A stretch of 64,000 bases of DNA from NCBI RefSeq assembly GCF_050897975.1, contig NZ_JBPAXY010000002.1:1-64000 (forward strand), written 5' to 3'. The notes beneath the pieces were generated by a model. It worked only from the letters and a program-made list of their open reading frames with translations. It made no database searches and was not told where the DNA came from. The position numbers and the translations under genes are program-made. The DNA comes from Pseudooceanicola sp050897975 (GTDB lineage: Bacteria > Pseudomonadota > Alphaproteobacteria > Rhodobacterales > Rhodobacteraceae). This document shows positions 53,562 to 63,159 of this stretch, piece by piece (the first letter of the stretch is position 1; each line of letters starts with the position of its first letter).

Positions 53562-55511
53562 TTACCTCAGCGCGCCCGCCGCCCTCAGCTCGGCCGCCCG
53601 GTCGGCGTCGTACCACCAGAAGTCGAGGTAGCCGAGGTCGTAGGGCGGAATCTCCGGGTGGCGGTACATATCGTAGAAGGCGACCCAATAGCCGGACTTG
53701 TACCAGGTGGGCACCATCAGGAATTCATGGCGCAGGGCGCGGTCCAGGGCCATCAGCGAGGCATCCTGTTCTTCCTGCGTCGCGGTGTCGAGCGAGGCAT
53801 AGATGATGTCGTCGACCAGCGGGCTGGCGATGCCCGCCGGGTTGAAGACCGAAAACGCCGCATCGTCAGAGCCATACATCTGCAAGAGGCCGGTGCCGGT
53901 GCCCAGGCCCGCACGGTAGCCACCGTAGAGCATGTCGTATTCGCGGTCGCGGCGGCGGTTGGTGTACTGGCTGGGATCGACCACCTCGAACTGCGGCTCG
54001 ATCCCCAGGACGATCAGGTTCTGGGCGTAGTTGTCGAGGATCGGCTGCACCGAAGGCGCCGAGGAAGAGGAGATCGGGAAATCGAGCGTCAGAAGCTCGC
54101 CTGCCGCATTGCGGCGTTTGCCGTCATCGCCCACGGTCCAGCCCGCCGCATCCAGCAGCTCCATCGCGCGGCCCAGGTTGCGGCGGTCGTTCAGACGGTC
54201 GGCCCGGCTTTCATGCACACCGCGCGCCGGTTCGGTGAACAGTTCCGGCGGCACCACGTCGCCCAGCCCCTCCAGAAAGGCCAGTTCGGCCCCCTCGGGC
54301 GTGCCCTGGGCCTGAAGCGGCGTATCCTGGAAATAGCTTTCACGGTGCTTGAACAGGCCGTATTGCAGGCTTTCGTTGGTCCATTCGAAGTTGAAGGCCA
54401 GGGCGATGGCCTCGCGCACGCGCACATCCTGGAACTTTTCCTGGCCCAGGTTGAAGACAAAGCCGGTGTTGTTGGGCGGCATCCCGTCCGGCAGATCCTC
54501 TTTCACCACATGGCCGTCCTGCACGGCGGGGAAATCGTACTGGTTCGCCCATTGCCGCGACGAGGTTTCCTGGCGGAAGGTGTATTCGCCCGCCTTGAAG
54601 GCCTCGAAGGCGGCGGAATCGTCGGCGAAATATTCCACCCGGATGGTGTCGAAGTTCCAGCGGCCCTGGTTGATCGGCAGATCGGCGCCCCAGTAATCGG
54701 GATTGCGCTTGTAGACGATGCGGCGGTCCACATCGTAGCTGTCCAGCATGTAGGGGCCCGAGCCCGGCGAGGTCTCGAAGCGCGGCTCGTCCAGACGGGC
54801 GCCGGTTTCCTCGAACCACTTCTGCGAAAAGACGGTGCCGCCGCCCACCTGTTCGATCAGCGACCGGCGCGACACACCATCGGCGAAGGTGAATTTCACC
54901 GTGTAATCATCCAGCGCCTCGGCCCCCAGGACCAGTTTCTTGACCCCGCTGGAGAAGCTGGGAAGCCCCTGTTCGATGAACAGATTGTGCGAGAAGACCA
55001 CGTCATGGGCGGTCAACGGCGTGCCGTCAGAGAACTTCGCCTCGGGGCGCATGTGGAAGATGACCCAGCTTTTGTCGGCGGGGTATTCGACGCTTTCGCA
55101 CAGCAGGCAGTAGGCGCCGTTGTAATCGTCGGCGGCATCGCCCAGCAGGCTTTCGTACATCATCGACGACAGCGCGCCCGCGCGGCCCTTCACGGTGAAG
55201 GGGTTCAGGCTGTCGAAGGTGCCCGAGGCCTCGATGGCGATCTCGCCGCCCTTGGGGGCGTCGGGATTGACGAAATCGAAGTGCTCGAAATCGGCGGGGT
55301 ATTTCAGGTCGCCGAAGAAGGAATAGCCGTGGCTGGTGATGATCTCGGCCCCGTCGTCCCCGGTGCCGTCGGCAGGGGCATCCTGGGCGCGGGCCGGGCC
55401 GGTCAGGGCCAGCGCGGTCGCAAGGCCCAGCCCCGACAGCAACAGCATCGCCCGGCGGCTCAGCGGCATGGACGCGGCAAGGGCCAGGACGCGGGGTTCG
55501 GGACGGTTCAT
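53562..55511 (-). CDS. yejA: Extracellular peptide-binding protein YejA
   Basis: A 649-residue solute-binding protein (family 5). The N terminus has a twin-arginine-like SRRAMLLL followed by a hydrophobic core ending ARAQD (about 18-43), so it is exported to the periplasm. HGYSFFGDLKYPADFEHFDF is typical of YejA. GAGGAG lies 7 nt before the ATG. It is the first gene of yejABEF. Confidence 0.92.
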   Translation of the reverse strand: MNRPEPRVLALAASMPLSRRAMLLLSGLGLATALALTGPARAQDAPADGTGDDGAEIITSHGYSFFGDLKYPADFEHFDFVNPDAPKGGEIAIEASGTFDSLNPFTVKGRAGALSSMMYESLLGDAADDYNGAYCLLCESVEYPADKSWVIFHMRPEAKFSDGTPLTAHDVVFSHNLFIEQGLPSFSSGVKKLVLGAEALDDYTVKFTFADGVSRRSLIEQVGGGTVFSQKWFEETGARLDEPRFETSPGSGPYMLDSYDVDRRIVYKRNPDYWGADLPINQGRWNFDTIRVEYFADDSAAFEAFKAGEYTFRQETSSRQWANQYDFPAVQDGHVVKEDLPDGMPPNNTGFVFNLGQEKFQDVRVREAIALAFNFEWTNESLQYGLFKHRESYFQDTPLQAQGTPEGAELAFLEGLGDVVPPELFTEPARGVHESRADRLNDRRNLGRAMELLDAAGWTVGDDGKRRNAAGELLTLDFPISSSSAPSVQPILDNYAQNLIVLGIEPQFEVVDPSQYTNRRRDREYDMLYGGYRAGLGTGTGLLQMYGSDDAAFSVFNPAGIASPLVDDIIYASLDTATQEEQDASLMALDRALRHEFLMVPTWYKSGYWVAFYDMYRHPEIPPYDLGYLDFWWYDADRAAELRAAGALR

Positions 55512-55593
55512 AAGACGCTCCTCGACGGTGGTTGCAGAACGGGGCGCGGCCAGGCCGCGGGCCGCGCGCGCGGCCTCCTTCGGAGACTTAGGC

Positions 55594-55608
55594 TAATCGC
55601 CACGATTA
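55594..55608. promoter_or_regulatory. Operator-like palindrome upstream of yejA
   Basis: TAATCG-CCA-CGATTA is a perfect 6-bp dyad in an AT-rich stretch 83 nt upstream of yejA. The regulator is unknown; no regulator gene is adjacent. Confidence 0.5.
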
Positions 55609-55674
55609 ACCATATTCAAGACGAGAATGCGTGAGCAGAGGTTACCAAGGTCTTACAGGCCCTTATGGCGCAAG

Positions 55675-55708
55675 AAAAAAGCCGCCCGCGCATCGCTGCG
55701 CAGACGGC
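55675..55708 (-). terminator. Terminator after the cytochrome cy gene
   Basis: On the minus strand GCCGTCTGCGC (55698-55708) pairs with GCGCGGGCGGC (55681-55691) with three G-U pairs, followed by TTTTTT. It lies 30 nt after the stop. Confidence 0.88.
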
Positions 55709-55738
55709 TGGTATCCTTGCCAGGAAAGCGGGGCGCGA

Positions 55739-56263
55739 TTATTCGCTGACGCTTTGCAGGTAGGCAATGACGTTGGCGCGGTCTTCGATGTCGTCGAGAC
55801 CGGCGAAGGACATCTTGGTGCCCGAAGCGGTGCTGCGCGGGTCTTCCAGGAAGGCCTGAAGATTTTCCGGGGTCCAGACGTCGAAGTTCGCCGCCAGCGC
55901 GCCGGAATAGCCGAAGTCGGGCACGGTGCCGACCGCACGGCCCACGACGCCGTCCAGATGCGGGCCGGTGGCGTTGGTGCCGTCGACCTTGTGGCAGGCC
56001 TTGCACTTGTTGAAGACACGCTCGCCGCGACCGGCGTCGGCCGAGGCGAAGACCTCTTCGAAGGACAGCTGTTCTTCGGGCTCGGCGGTCGCACCTTCGT
56101 CGGCGCCGGTGTCGATCACATAGCCGCGCGCATGTTCCTCGCCACCGTGGCCCCCGGCGCTGGTGTCATACAGCACGTCCGCCGCCCAGCTGCCCAGCAG
56201 GAAAACCAGCAGCGTACCGCAGAAACCGCCAATGATCTTCGTTCCCGTCATCGTGTCAAACAT
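55739..56263 (-). CDS. cycY: Membrane-anchored cytochrome cy
   Basis: A 174-residue cytochrome c with an uncleaved N-terminal helix (about 8-31) beginning MFDTMTGTKIIGG, an acidic/Gly linker (about 35-68) and a class I cytochrome with CKACH (87-91) and Met151 in TKMSFAGL. This matches Rhodobacter cytochrome cy, which carries electrons from bc1 to the cbb3 or aa3 oxidase without leaving the membrane. ATG at 56263 gives the family start. Confidence 0.93.
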   Translation of the reverse strand: MFDTMTGTKIIGGFCGTLLVFLLGSWAADVLYDTSAGGHGGEEHARGYVIDTGADEGATAEPEEQLSFEEVFASADAGRGERVFNKCKACHKVDGTNATGPHLDGVVGRAVGTVPDFGYSGALAANFDVWTPENLQAFLEDPRSTASGTKMSFAGLDDIEDRANVIAYLQSVSE

Positions 56264-56403
56264 ATGCGCTGCGCCTTTGATGAATCCGTAGCTAGTTGTT
56301 CGGCGCGTATCTATCCGCTTCCCCTCGCGCAAAGCAAGGTGTAGTTACCGCGACCAATCGCCCTTTCGGGGCGTTTTGACGCAAACAACACGGAATTCCC
56401 CAG

Positions 56404-57237
56404 ATGACTCGCCGAATTGCCTTCCAGGGAGAGCTGGGTGCCTATTCGCACCAGGCCTGTGTCCAAGCCTGCCCCGATCTGGAACCCCTCCCCTGCCGCA
56501 CTTTCGAAGATGCGATTGCGGCGGTCAAGGAGGGCGCGGCGGAAAAGGCCATGCTGCCGGTGGACAATTCCACCTTCGGGCGGGTCGCGGATATCCATTA
56601 CCTGATGCCCGGCTCGGGCCTGCACATCATCGGCGAGGCCTTCGTGCGGGTGCACATCAACCTGATGGGCCTGCCGGGGACGAAGCTTGAGGACATCACC
56701 TCGGCCACCTCGCATTCCATGTTGCTGGGTCAGTGCCGCGGCTTCCTGAGCGAACATGGCATCGCCCGGATCACCGGCGCCGATACCGCGGGCTCGGCCC
56801 ATCTGATCTCGCAGCAGGACGACCGCTCGCGCGGCGCGCTGGCCAGCGAACTGGCCGCCGAGGTCTACGGGCTGGACGTGCTGGCGCGCCATATCGAGGA
56901 CCAGTCGAACAACACCACCCGCTTCCTGGTGATGTCGACAGAGCCCGACCATTCGCGGCGCGGCGGCGGCAAGATGATCACCACCCTGCTGTTCGAAGTG
57001 CGCAACATCCCGGCCGCGCTGTACAAGGCCATGGGCGGCTTCGCCACCAACGGCATCAACATGACCAAGCTGGAAAGCTACATGGTCGGCGGCAGTTTCA
57101 CCGCGACGCAGTTCTATGCCGATATCGAGGGCCACCCCAACGATCCGCATGTGAAACTGGCGCTGGACGAGCTGAACTATTTCTCGTCGCGGATGGAAGT
57201 GCTGGGGGTCTACCCCGCCGATCCGCAACGCGACTGA
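56404..57237 (+). CDS. pheA: Prephenate dehydratase
   Basis: A 277-residue monofunctional enzyme that turns prephenate into phenylpyruvate for phenylalanine synthesis. FQGELGAYSHQA near the start, the catalytic Thr-Arg-Phe in NNTTRFLVM (about 174-182) and a C-terminal ACT domain with GFATNGINMTKLES (about 217-230) are seen. The ACT motif ESRP is ESYM, so phenylalanine inhibition may differ. Confidence 0.95.
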   Translation: MTRRIAFQGELGAYSHQACVQACPDLEPLPCRTFEDAIAAVKEGAAEKAMLPVDNSTFGRVADIHYLMPGSGLHIIGEAFVRVHINLMGLPGTKLEDITSATSHSMLLGQCRGFLSEHGIARITGADTAGSAHLISQQDDRSRGALASELAAEVYGLDVLARHIEDQSNNTTRFLVMSTEPDHSRRGGGKMITTLLFEVRNIPAALYKAMGGFATNGINMTKLESYMVGGSFTATQFYADIEGHPNDPHVKLALDELNYFSSRMEVLGVYPADPQRD

Positions 57238-57282
57238 TCCCCGGGCAGGCCCGGGCCGCGCGGGGTTCGCATCGCGGGGCCC

Positions 57283-57750
57283 TTATTCGGGGCTGCGCGG
57301 CTTGCCTTCGATCGAGGCGGCGAATTCGCTCATCCGGTCGTCCATCCGTTTCTCGATCGTGCCGCGCGCCAGGCGCAGCGACTGGATCAGCAGCCGGGCC
57401 GACAGGGTCTTTGGCTTGATCTCGGTCTCGATCCGGACCCGGGTGCGCGAGCGTGACAGGGCCACCAGATCCACCAGCACCCCGCCCTTCATCCCGTCCG
57501 AGCGCAGTTTCATCACCACCCGTTCCGGCGCCTCGAACTCGGTCACCTCAAGGCCGATGTCGCGCCGCTTGCCGCGCAGATCGAAGCGCACGTCCCAGGC
57601 CGCGCCGACCCCCGTCACCGCCGGCCGGTCCCGTCGCGACACCTCGGCCCCGCGCCGAATCGCCGAACGTTCGAAGCTGCGAAAATCGGTGACCCGTTCG
57701 AAGACGTCGTCGATCGGGGCTTCGATATCTTTTTTCGCAACGATTTTCAT
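57283..57750 (-). CDS. SRPBCC family protein
   Basis: A 155-residue protein with the START/Bet v1-like fold suggested by DIEAPIDDVFERVTDF at the N terminus, alternating strands, and a long C-terminal helix with SLRLARGTIEKRMDDRM. Such proteins bind lipids or other small hydrophobic molecules. The ligand is unknown. It is convergent with pheA. Confidence 0.8.
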   Translation of the reverse strand: MKIVAKKDIEAPIDDVFERVTDFRSFERSAIRRGAEVSRRDRPAVTGVGAAWDVRFDLRGKRRDIGLEVTEFEAPERVVMKLRSDGMKGGVLVDLVALSRSRTRVRIETEIKPKTLSARLLIQSLRLARGTIEKRMDDRMSEFAASIEGKPRSPE

Positions 57751-57810
57751 GATTTACCAACCGTAGAGCAGCAGGGAGAGACGCGGACCTTCACAATATT
57801 GAACATCGCG

Positions 57811-58791
57811 TCAATCCAGCGTGTCCGCAAGCCAATTGCGCAGCAGGAACTCGGCAATCGCCCCGCGCCGGGGCCGCCTGACCACCGGATGTTCGCCCGC
57901 GAAGACCTGTGCCAATTCTTCACGCGACAGCCACATCGCGGCCTCCAGTTCCACCGGGTCGACGGTGATCTCCTCGCTCAGGGCCACGCCCTGGCAGCCG
58001 AACATCAGCGAGTTGGGGAAGGGCCAGGGCTGGCAGCAGACATAGCGCACCTCGCCGACCCGCACGGCGGTCTCTTCCAGCACCTCGCGGCGCACGGCGG
58101 CCTCGATGGTCTCGCCCGGCTCGACAAAGCCCGCCGGCACCGAGAACATCCCCTCGGGCCAGCCATGGGAGCGGCCCAGAAGCACATTCTCGCCGCGGGC
58201 GATCAACATGATCACCACCGGATCGGTGCGCGGGAAATGCTGCGCCTGGCAGGTCGGGCAGCGCCGCTGCCAGCCCGCCTCGACGATCTCCGACGGCTGG
58301 CCGCAGCGGGCGCAGAAGCGGTGCGAGCTGTGCCAGGAATAAAGCGCCCTTGCGGTGGCGGCCAGTTCGGCCTCTTCCGGGGTCAGGTCGGCCATGATGG
58401 CGCGCAGGTCGCTGAACCCCTGATCGGGGGCGAGGGCCGGATGGGCGGGCAGGCCGCCCACGTGCCAGCCCAGGGGCGCGTCGCGCTGCTCCAGCTCGGG
58501 CGGTTGCCAGGCAGAGATGTCCTGGGCGAAGATCACCGCGCCATCCGCCGCGCGGCCCAGCAGGACCGGCGCCGCGCCCTGCGCCTCGGCCAGCACCGGG
58601 TGATCCAGGGGCAGCCGGGCCAGGGCCCAGGCGCCCTCGGATCCGGCGATCAGGACATTGCCGCGCCACAGCAGCAGGCAGCCCGCGCCGGGCTCTGCCG
58701 CCAGCGCCGCCAGCGCGGCGCCGTCGCCGCGCTGCTGCGCCAGCCGGTCCAGCCCCGTGCCCCCGAAGGTCACCCGTTCATCCTGCCACAT
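57811..58791 (-). CDS. nudC: NAD(+)/NADH diphosphatase (Nudix)
   Basis: A 326-residue enzyme cleaving NADH to NMNH and AMP and able to remove NAD caps from RNA. A zinc ribbon CARCG/CPTC lies at about 152-175, the Nudix box GFVEPGETIEAAVRREVLEE at about 218-237, and the NudC motif QPWPFPNSLM follows at about 253. ATG at 58791 has GAGGGG upstream. Length is slightly above the average because of an N-terminal domain. Confidence 0.93.
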   Translation of the reverse strand: MWQDERVTFGGTGLDRLAQQRGDGAALAALAAEPGAGCLLLWRGNVLIAGSEGAWALARLPLDHPVLAEAQGAAPVLLGRAADGAVIFAQDISAWQPPELEQRDAPLGWHVGGLPAHPALAPDQGFSDLRAIMADLTPEEAELAATARALYSWHSSHRFCARCGQPSEIVEAGWQRRCPTCQAQHFPRTDPVVIMLIARGENVLLGRSHGWPEGMFSVPAGFVEPGETIEAAVRREVLEETAVRVGEVRYVCCQPWPFPNSLMFGCQGVALSEEITVDPVELEAAMWLSREELAQVFAGEHPVVRRPRRGAIAEFLLRNWLADTLD

Positions 58792-59024
58792 GGGCCCACC
58801 CCTCTTGCTGCATTTCGCCGGGCGACCCTGCCCCGGCAGGCGCCCAAGCTCAATGCCCAACCGCAGGGGTCTGGCCCGGGTGGCGGCATTCCCCGCGCTC
58901 CGCCGCCCCCCGGCAGCGGCGGGTTTCGGCGCAGCGCGAAACAGATCTCCCGGCGGCGCACCGTTATGCTAACGTCATGCAATATCGGCATATCGACGGT
59001 CACGTGCCTTTCCGGAGAAATCTC

Positions 59025-61001
59025 ATGTCACTGAAACATTCCACCTCGCTGTCCCGCCGCAATTTCCTGGGCGGCACCATTGCCGGAGCCACCTTGCTCA
59101 GCCTGCATCCCTTCTCGGCCCGGGCCGCCGCCGCACAGGCGCACCTGCGGATCATGGAAACGACGGATCTGCACGTTCACGTCTTCCCCTACAACTACTA
59201 CGCCGACCGCCCCGACGACACGGTGGGCCTGGCGCGCACCGCCGCCCATATGCAGGCGATCCGCGACGAGGCGACCAATACGATGCTGGTCGACAATGGC
59301 GACATCATCCAGGGCAACCCGATGGGCGACTACATGGCCTATGAAAAGGGCCTGGCCGAGGGCGACGTGCACCCGGTGATCGCCGCGATGAACACGCTGG
59401 GCTACGACGCCGCCACCCTGGGCAACCACGAGTTTAACTACGGCCTGTCCTTCCTGGAAAAGGCCATCGCGGGCGCCGATTTCCCCTTCATCTCGGCCAA
59501 TGTGGTCAAGGAGATGGCGGCGAACCCCACCGGTGACACCACCTTCATCCGCCCCTACATCCTGCTCGATCGCCAGGTCGAGCTGGGCGATGGCACCACC
59601 AAGCCGATCAAGATCGGCCTGATCGGCTTCGTCCCGCCGCAGATCATGATGTGGGACCGCGCCCATCTGGAAGGCAACGTCCAGACCCGCGACATCGTCG
59701 ATACCGCCCGCGCCTATATCCCGCAGATGAAGGAAGAGGGTGCCGATATCATCATCGCCCTGTCCCACTCGGGCATCGGCGCCGCCGATCATGAGGAAGG
59801 GGCCGAGAACGCCTCGGTCCCGCTGGCGGGGATCGAGGGCATCGACGCGGTGATGACCGGCCACAGCCACCTGGTCTTCCCCTCGGCCACCTACGAGGGC
59901 TACGCCCAGGTCGACGTGGCCAAGGGCACGATCAACGGCAAACCCGCCGTGATGGGCGGCTACTGGGGCAGCCACATGGGCCTGATCGACCTGCTGCTTG
60001 AGGCCGACGGCAGCGGCTGGCGTGTCGTCGCCCACGAGGTCAGCACCCGCCCGATCTACGAGCGCGGCGAAGACCGCTCGATCACCCCCACGGTGGAAAG
60101 CGCACCCGCCGTCCTGGCCGCCGCCCAGACCGAACATGACGCCACCCTGGCCTATGTCCGCGCCGAGGTCGGCCGCACCTCGGCCCCTCTGCAAAGCTAT
60201 TTCGCCCTGGTGGCCGACGATCCCTCGATCCAGATCGTCACCAATGCGCAGCGCTGGTACATCGAACAGATGCTTCAAGGCACCGACTATGCCGCCCTGC
60301 CCCTGCTGTCGGCGGGCGCGCCCTTCAAGGCGGGCGGGCGTGGCGGGCCCGAGTATTACACCGAGGTCGAAACCGGCCCGATCGCGATCAAGAACGTCTC
60401 CGATCTCTACCTCTACCCGAACACCATCCGCGCGGTGAAGATCACCGGCGCCCAGCTGCGCGGCTGGCTGGATCGCTCGGCCGGCATGTTCAACCAGGTG
60501 GAACCCGGCGCCACCGACGCGGTGCTGCTGAACCCCTCGTTCCCCAGCTACAACTTCGACGTGATCGACGGGGTCAGCTATCAGATCGACCTGTCGAAAC
60601 CGGCCCGCTACGACAGCGACGGCAACGAGGTCTCGGGCGAAAGCCGCATTGTTGATCTGATGTATGACGGCGCGCCGGTCACTGACGAGATGGAATTCGT
60701 CGTGGCCACCAACAACTACCGCGCCTCGGGCGGCGGCCATTTCCCCGGCGCCGACGGCTCGACCATCATCTTCGAAGGCCCCGACACCAACCGCGACATC
60801 ATCGTGCGCTACCTGGTCGAACAGGGCACCGTCGACCCCGAGGCCGACGCCAACTGGACCTTCGCGCCCATGGCGGACACCACGGTGCTGTTCGAAACCG
60901 GCCCCGGCGCGGCGAAATACGCCGACAGCGTCGAAGGGGTGACCATCGCCCCTGCGGGCGAAGGCGAGGGCGGCTTCGCGCTCTTCCGTATCACCCTCTG
61001 A
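59025..61001 (+). CDS. cpdB: 2',3'-cyclic-nucleotide 2'-phosphodiesterase/3'-nucleotidase
   Basis: A 658-residue periplasmic enzyme. A twin-arginine signal (SRRNFLGG, Arg11-Arg12) precedes a calcineurin-like metallophosphoesterase domain with TTDLHVHVFPYNYY, NGDIIQGNP and GNHEFNYG, then a 5'-nucleotidase C-terminal domain ending near TVLFETG. It would scavenge nucleotides for phosphate and nucleosides. CGGAGA precedes the ATG. Confidence 0.93.
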   Translation: MSLKHSTSLSRRNFLGGTIAGATLLSLHPFSARAAAAQAHLRIMETTDLHVHVFPYNYYADRPDDTVGLARTAAHMQAIRDEATNTMLVDNGDIIQGNPMGDYMAYEKGLAEGDVHPVIAAMNTLGYDAATLGNHEFNYGLSFLEKAIAGADFPFISANVVKEMAANPTGDTTFIRPYILLDRQVELGDGTTKPIKIGLIGFVPPQIMMWDRAHLEGNVQTRDIVDTARAYIPQMKEEGADIIIALSHSGIGAADHEEGAENASVPLAGIEGIDAVMTGHSHLVFPSATYEGYAQVDVAKGTINGKPAVMGGYWGSHMGLIDLLLEADGSGWRVVAHEVSTRPIYERGEDRSITPTVESAPAVLAAAQTEHDATLAYVRAEVGRTSAPLQSYFALVADDPSIQIVTNAQRWYIEQMLQGTDYAALPLLSAGAPFKAGGRGGPEYYTEVETGPIAIKNVSDLYLYPNTIRAVKITGAQLRGWLDRSAGMFNQVEPGATDAVLLNPSFPSYNFDVIDGVSYQIDLSKPARYDSDGNEVSGESRIVDLMYDGAPVTDEMEFVVATNNYRASGGGHFPGADGSTIIFEGPDTNRDIIVRYLVEQGTVDPEADANWTFAPMADTTVLFETGPGAAKYADSVEGVTIAPAGEGEGGFALFRITL

Positions 61002-61060
61002 TCACCGCGCATGGTACTTTGGAAGGGCCGCCCCCGGGCGGCCCGTTTCACGTGCCCTGC

Positions 61061-61906
61061 TCAGACCGCGACCTGCCCGGTCACCGTGGTCACCGCCCGG
61101 CCCCCGATGAAGATCCGCCCGCCCTCGACGCTGACCGCGATCTCGCCATCGCGCCCGACGCAGCGCCCCTGGGTCGCCAGATAGCGCGCGCCCTCGCCCA
61201 GCTCGCCCGCCCGCATCCGCAACGCCGCCACCGCGCCATTGCCGCTGCCGCAGACCGGATCCTCGGCCACCCCGTCCGAGGGCACGAAAGAGCGCACCTC
61301 GATCCCGCCCTCGGGCTTGCGCCCGAAGACGGTGACGCCGCCCGCGCCCACCGCGCTCTCGAACCGCGCCATGCGCGCCAGGTCGGGGGTCAGCGCCGTC
61401 ACCGCCGCAGCGCTGCCCAGATCGGCCACGACCCACAGCGGGCCCACATCGACCACCGCCGGGGCGCTGCCCCGGGCCAGGGGCGCGCCCAGCAGGTCGG
61501 CCAGCTCGGCCGCCTCGGACGCCGTCAGGTCGCGAAAGCGCGGTTCCGGCAGGCGCAGGGTCAGCTGGTCCCCCTCCTGGCGCACCGGGATCAGCCCGGC
61601 GGCGCATTGCTGCACCACCAGCCCGTCCTGCGGGGTGATCAACCCCGCCTCGATCAGCGCATGGGCACTGCCGATGGTCGGATGACCGGCGAAGGGCAGC
61701 TCGCTGTTGGGGGTGAAGATGCGCAGCCGGTAGTCGGCCCCGGCCTCGGTGGGCGTCAGGTGAAAGGTGGTTTCCGACAGGTTGGTCCAGGCGGCGATGG
61801 CCTGCATCTGGGCGGCGCTCAGCCCGTCGGCCTGCAACACGACGGCAACAGGATTGCCGCGAAAGGGCACGGCGGAAAAGGCATCGACAACACGGTAGGG
61901 GCGCAT
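61061..61906 (-). CDS. PhzF family isomerase-like protein
   Basis: A 281-residue protein of the PhzF/diaminopimelate-epimerase fold. VVDAFSAVPFRGNPVAVVL at 6-24, the catalytic Glu in NLSETTFHL (about 45) and ELPFAGHPTIGSAHAL (about 68-83) and DPVCGSGNGAVAA (about 217-229) are diagnostic. The natural substrate is unknown outside phenazine makers. ATG at 61906 has GGAG upstream. Confidence 0.9.
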   Translation of the reverse strand: MRPYRVVDAFSAVPFRGNPVAVVLQADGLSAAQMQAIAAWTNLSETTFHLTPTEAGADYRLRIFTPNSELPFAGHPTIGSAHALIEAGLITPQDGLVVQQCAAGLIPVRQEGDQLTLRLPEPRFRDLTASEAAELADLLGAPLARGSAPAVVDVGPLWVVADLGSAAAVTALTPDLARMARFESAVGAGGVTVFGRKPEGGIEVRSFVPSDGVAEDPVCGSGNGAVAALRMRAGELGEGARYLATQGRCVGRDGEIAVSVEGGRIFIGGRAVTTVTGQVAV

Positions 61907-61991
61907 GGGGGTCTCCGGTTCTGCTTCGCGGCGGACCATAGCAGTCCCGCCCCGCCGCGCCAGTCACCGCCCCGGCGGCACAGCACAGCGC

Positions 61992-62020
61992 TTGCATTAC
62001 CCGCCGCCCTTTCCTATATG
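61992..62020 (+). promoter_or_regulatory. Promoter of the SRP RNA gene
   Basis: TTGCAT (61992-61997) and TATATG (62015-62020) are spaced by exactly 17 bp, predicting a start near 62027, the 5' end of the SRP RNA fold. Confidence 0.75.
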
Positions 62021-62026
62021 CGGCCT

Positions 62027-62122
62027 TGAGAGGTTGGCGCGGGCAGGCGCCTCGCCAACCCGGTCAGGTCCGGAAGGAAGCAGCCGTAACGAGTCCCGCT
62101 TGGGTCGTTGTCCAATCTCTCA
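62027..62122 (+). ncRNA. ffs: Signal recognition particle RNA (4.5S-type)
   Basis: The conserved domain IV is present as GGTCAGGTCCGGAAGGAAGC-AGCCGTAA (62076-62103 region), with the GGAA tetraloop and asymmetric internal loop bound by Ffh. The ends GAGAGGTTGG and CCAATCTCTC pair to close a single hairpin of about 96 nt. It targets nascent membrane proteins to the membrane. Confidence 0.96.
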
Positions 62123-62310
62123 CCTAAGCGTCTTCGCGAAGCGAAGGCGCGCACCCCGGCAGCGTATGTCGCAGACATGCGCGAGAGGGGTCCCCCAACA
62201 CCCCCAAAACACCGCAGCTAGGCACAGACACCCTTTCCACGTCCGCGCACCTTACCCCACGGGACGGCGGGCGGGGCGACGCTCCCATAGGGAGCGAGCG
62301 CCGCACACAG
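62123..62310. other. Intergenic region after the SRP RNA
   Basis: No gene is seen. CTTCG-CGAAG-type sequence near 62132-62147 and a hairpin CGCTCCC-ATA-GGGAGCG (about 62279-62295) are present; the latter may end the YpfJ-like transcript, though it has no T-run. Confidence 0.45.
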
Positions 62311-63159
62311 TCACCCCGAAAACGTATCGCAACTCTCCACCCGGCCCGACCGATACCCGGTGGTGAACCAGCCTGCCCGCTGCGCCGAGGTACCATGGGT
62401 GAAGGTATGGGGCTGTGGCACCCGCCCGGCCTGGCGTTGCAGGTGGTCGTCGCCGATCATCCGCGCCGCGTTCACCGCCTCTTCGATGTCGCCCGGCTCC
62501 AGCAGCCCCGCCACCTGCGAGGCCCAGACGCCCGACAGGCAATCGGCCTGCAACTCCAGCCGCACGGTCATCGCGTTGGCCTCGACCTGGCTGGCCTGCT
62601 GGCGATAGCTGTTCACCTGGCCCAGGATCCCCAGCTCGTTCTGCACATGGTGGGCCACCTCATGGGCGATCACATAGGCGGCGGCGAAATCGCCCCCGGC
62701 GCCCAGCTGGCGCGACAGGGTGGCGAAAAATTCGGTGTCCAGATAGGCCTTGCGGTCCGCCGGGCAGTAGAAGGGCCCGGTAGCCCCCGAGGCGCCGCCG
62801 CAGGGGCTGGCCGTGCGCCCCGAGAACAGCACCAGCACCGGCGGGGTATAGTCGCGGCCCAGCTGCTCGGCGAAGACCTGCGCCCAGACCTCTTCGGTGG
62901 TGCCCAGCACCTGGGCGGCAAAGCGGCCTGCCGCCTCTTCCTCGGCCGAAAGCTCGACCGGGCCGCCCTGGCTGGTCTCATAGCCCGCATCGCCGGTCAG
63001 CAGCGGTGTCACATCGACCCCGGTGAAATAGCCGAAGGCCAGGATCAGCAGCACCGCGCCGATCCCCAGACCGCCCGCCGGGCCACCGACGCGGCGCGTG
63101 CCGCGCTGGCTGCGACGGTCCTCGATATTGCGACTGGCGCGCCGCCCCTTCAGTTTCAT
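62311..63159 (-). CDS. YpfJ-like neutral zinc metallopeptidase
   Basis: A 282-residue membrane-anchored protein. Basic N terminus, one helix (about 28-49), then a zinc peptidase domain with HEVAHHVQ (HExxH, about 170-177) and a later Glu in the ELQADCLSG stretch that would be the third ligand. CGGAS-type and FYCP motifs fit the family. ATG at 63159 gives MKLKGRRASRN, the usual start. Divergent from dnaX. Its substrates are unknown. Confidence 0.9.
   Translation of the reverse strand: MKLKGRRASRNIEDRRSQRGTRRVGGPAGGLGIGAVLLILAFGYFTGVDVTPLLTGDAGYETSQGGPVELSAEEEAAGRFAAQVLGTTEEVWAQVFAEQLGRDYTPPVLVLFSGRTASPCGGASGATGPFYCPADRKAYLDTEFFATLSRQLGAGGDFAAAYVIAHEVAHHVQNELGILGQVNSYRQQASQVEANAMTVRLELQADCLSGVWASQVAGLLEPGDIEEAVNAARMIGDDHLQRQAGRVPQPHTFTHGTSAQRAGWFTTGYRSGRVESCDTFSG

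Noticed and set aside
61002..61997. A second minus-strand frame of 331 codons over the PhzF gene
   Set aside because: The in-frame PhzF product has all family motifs; this one is Arg/Gly/Ala-rich without motifs.
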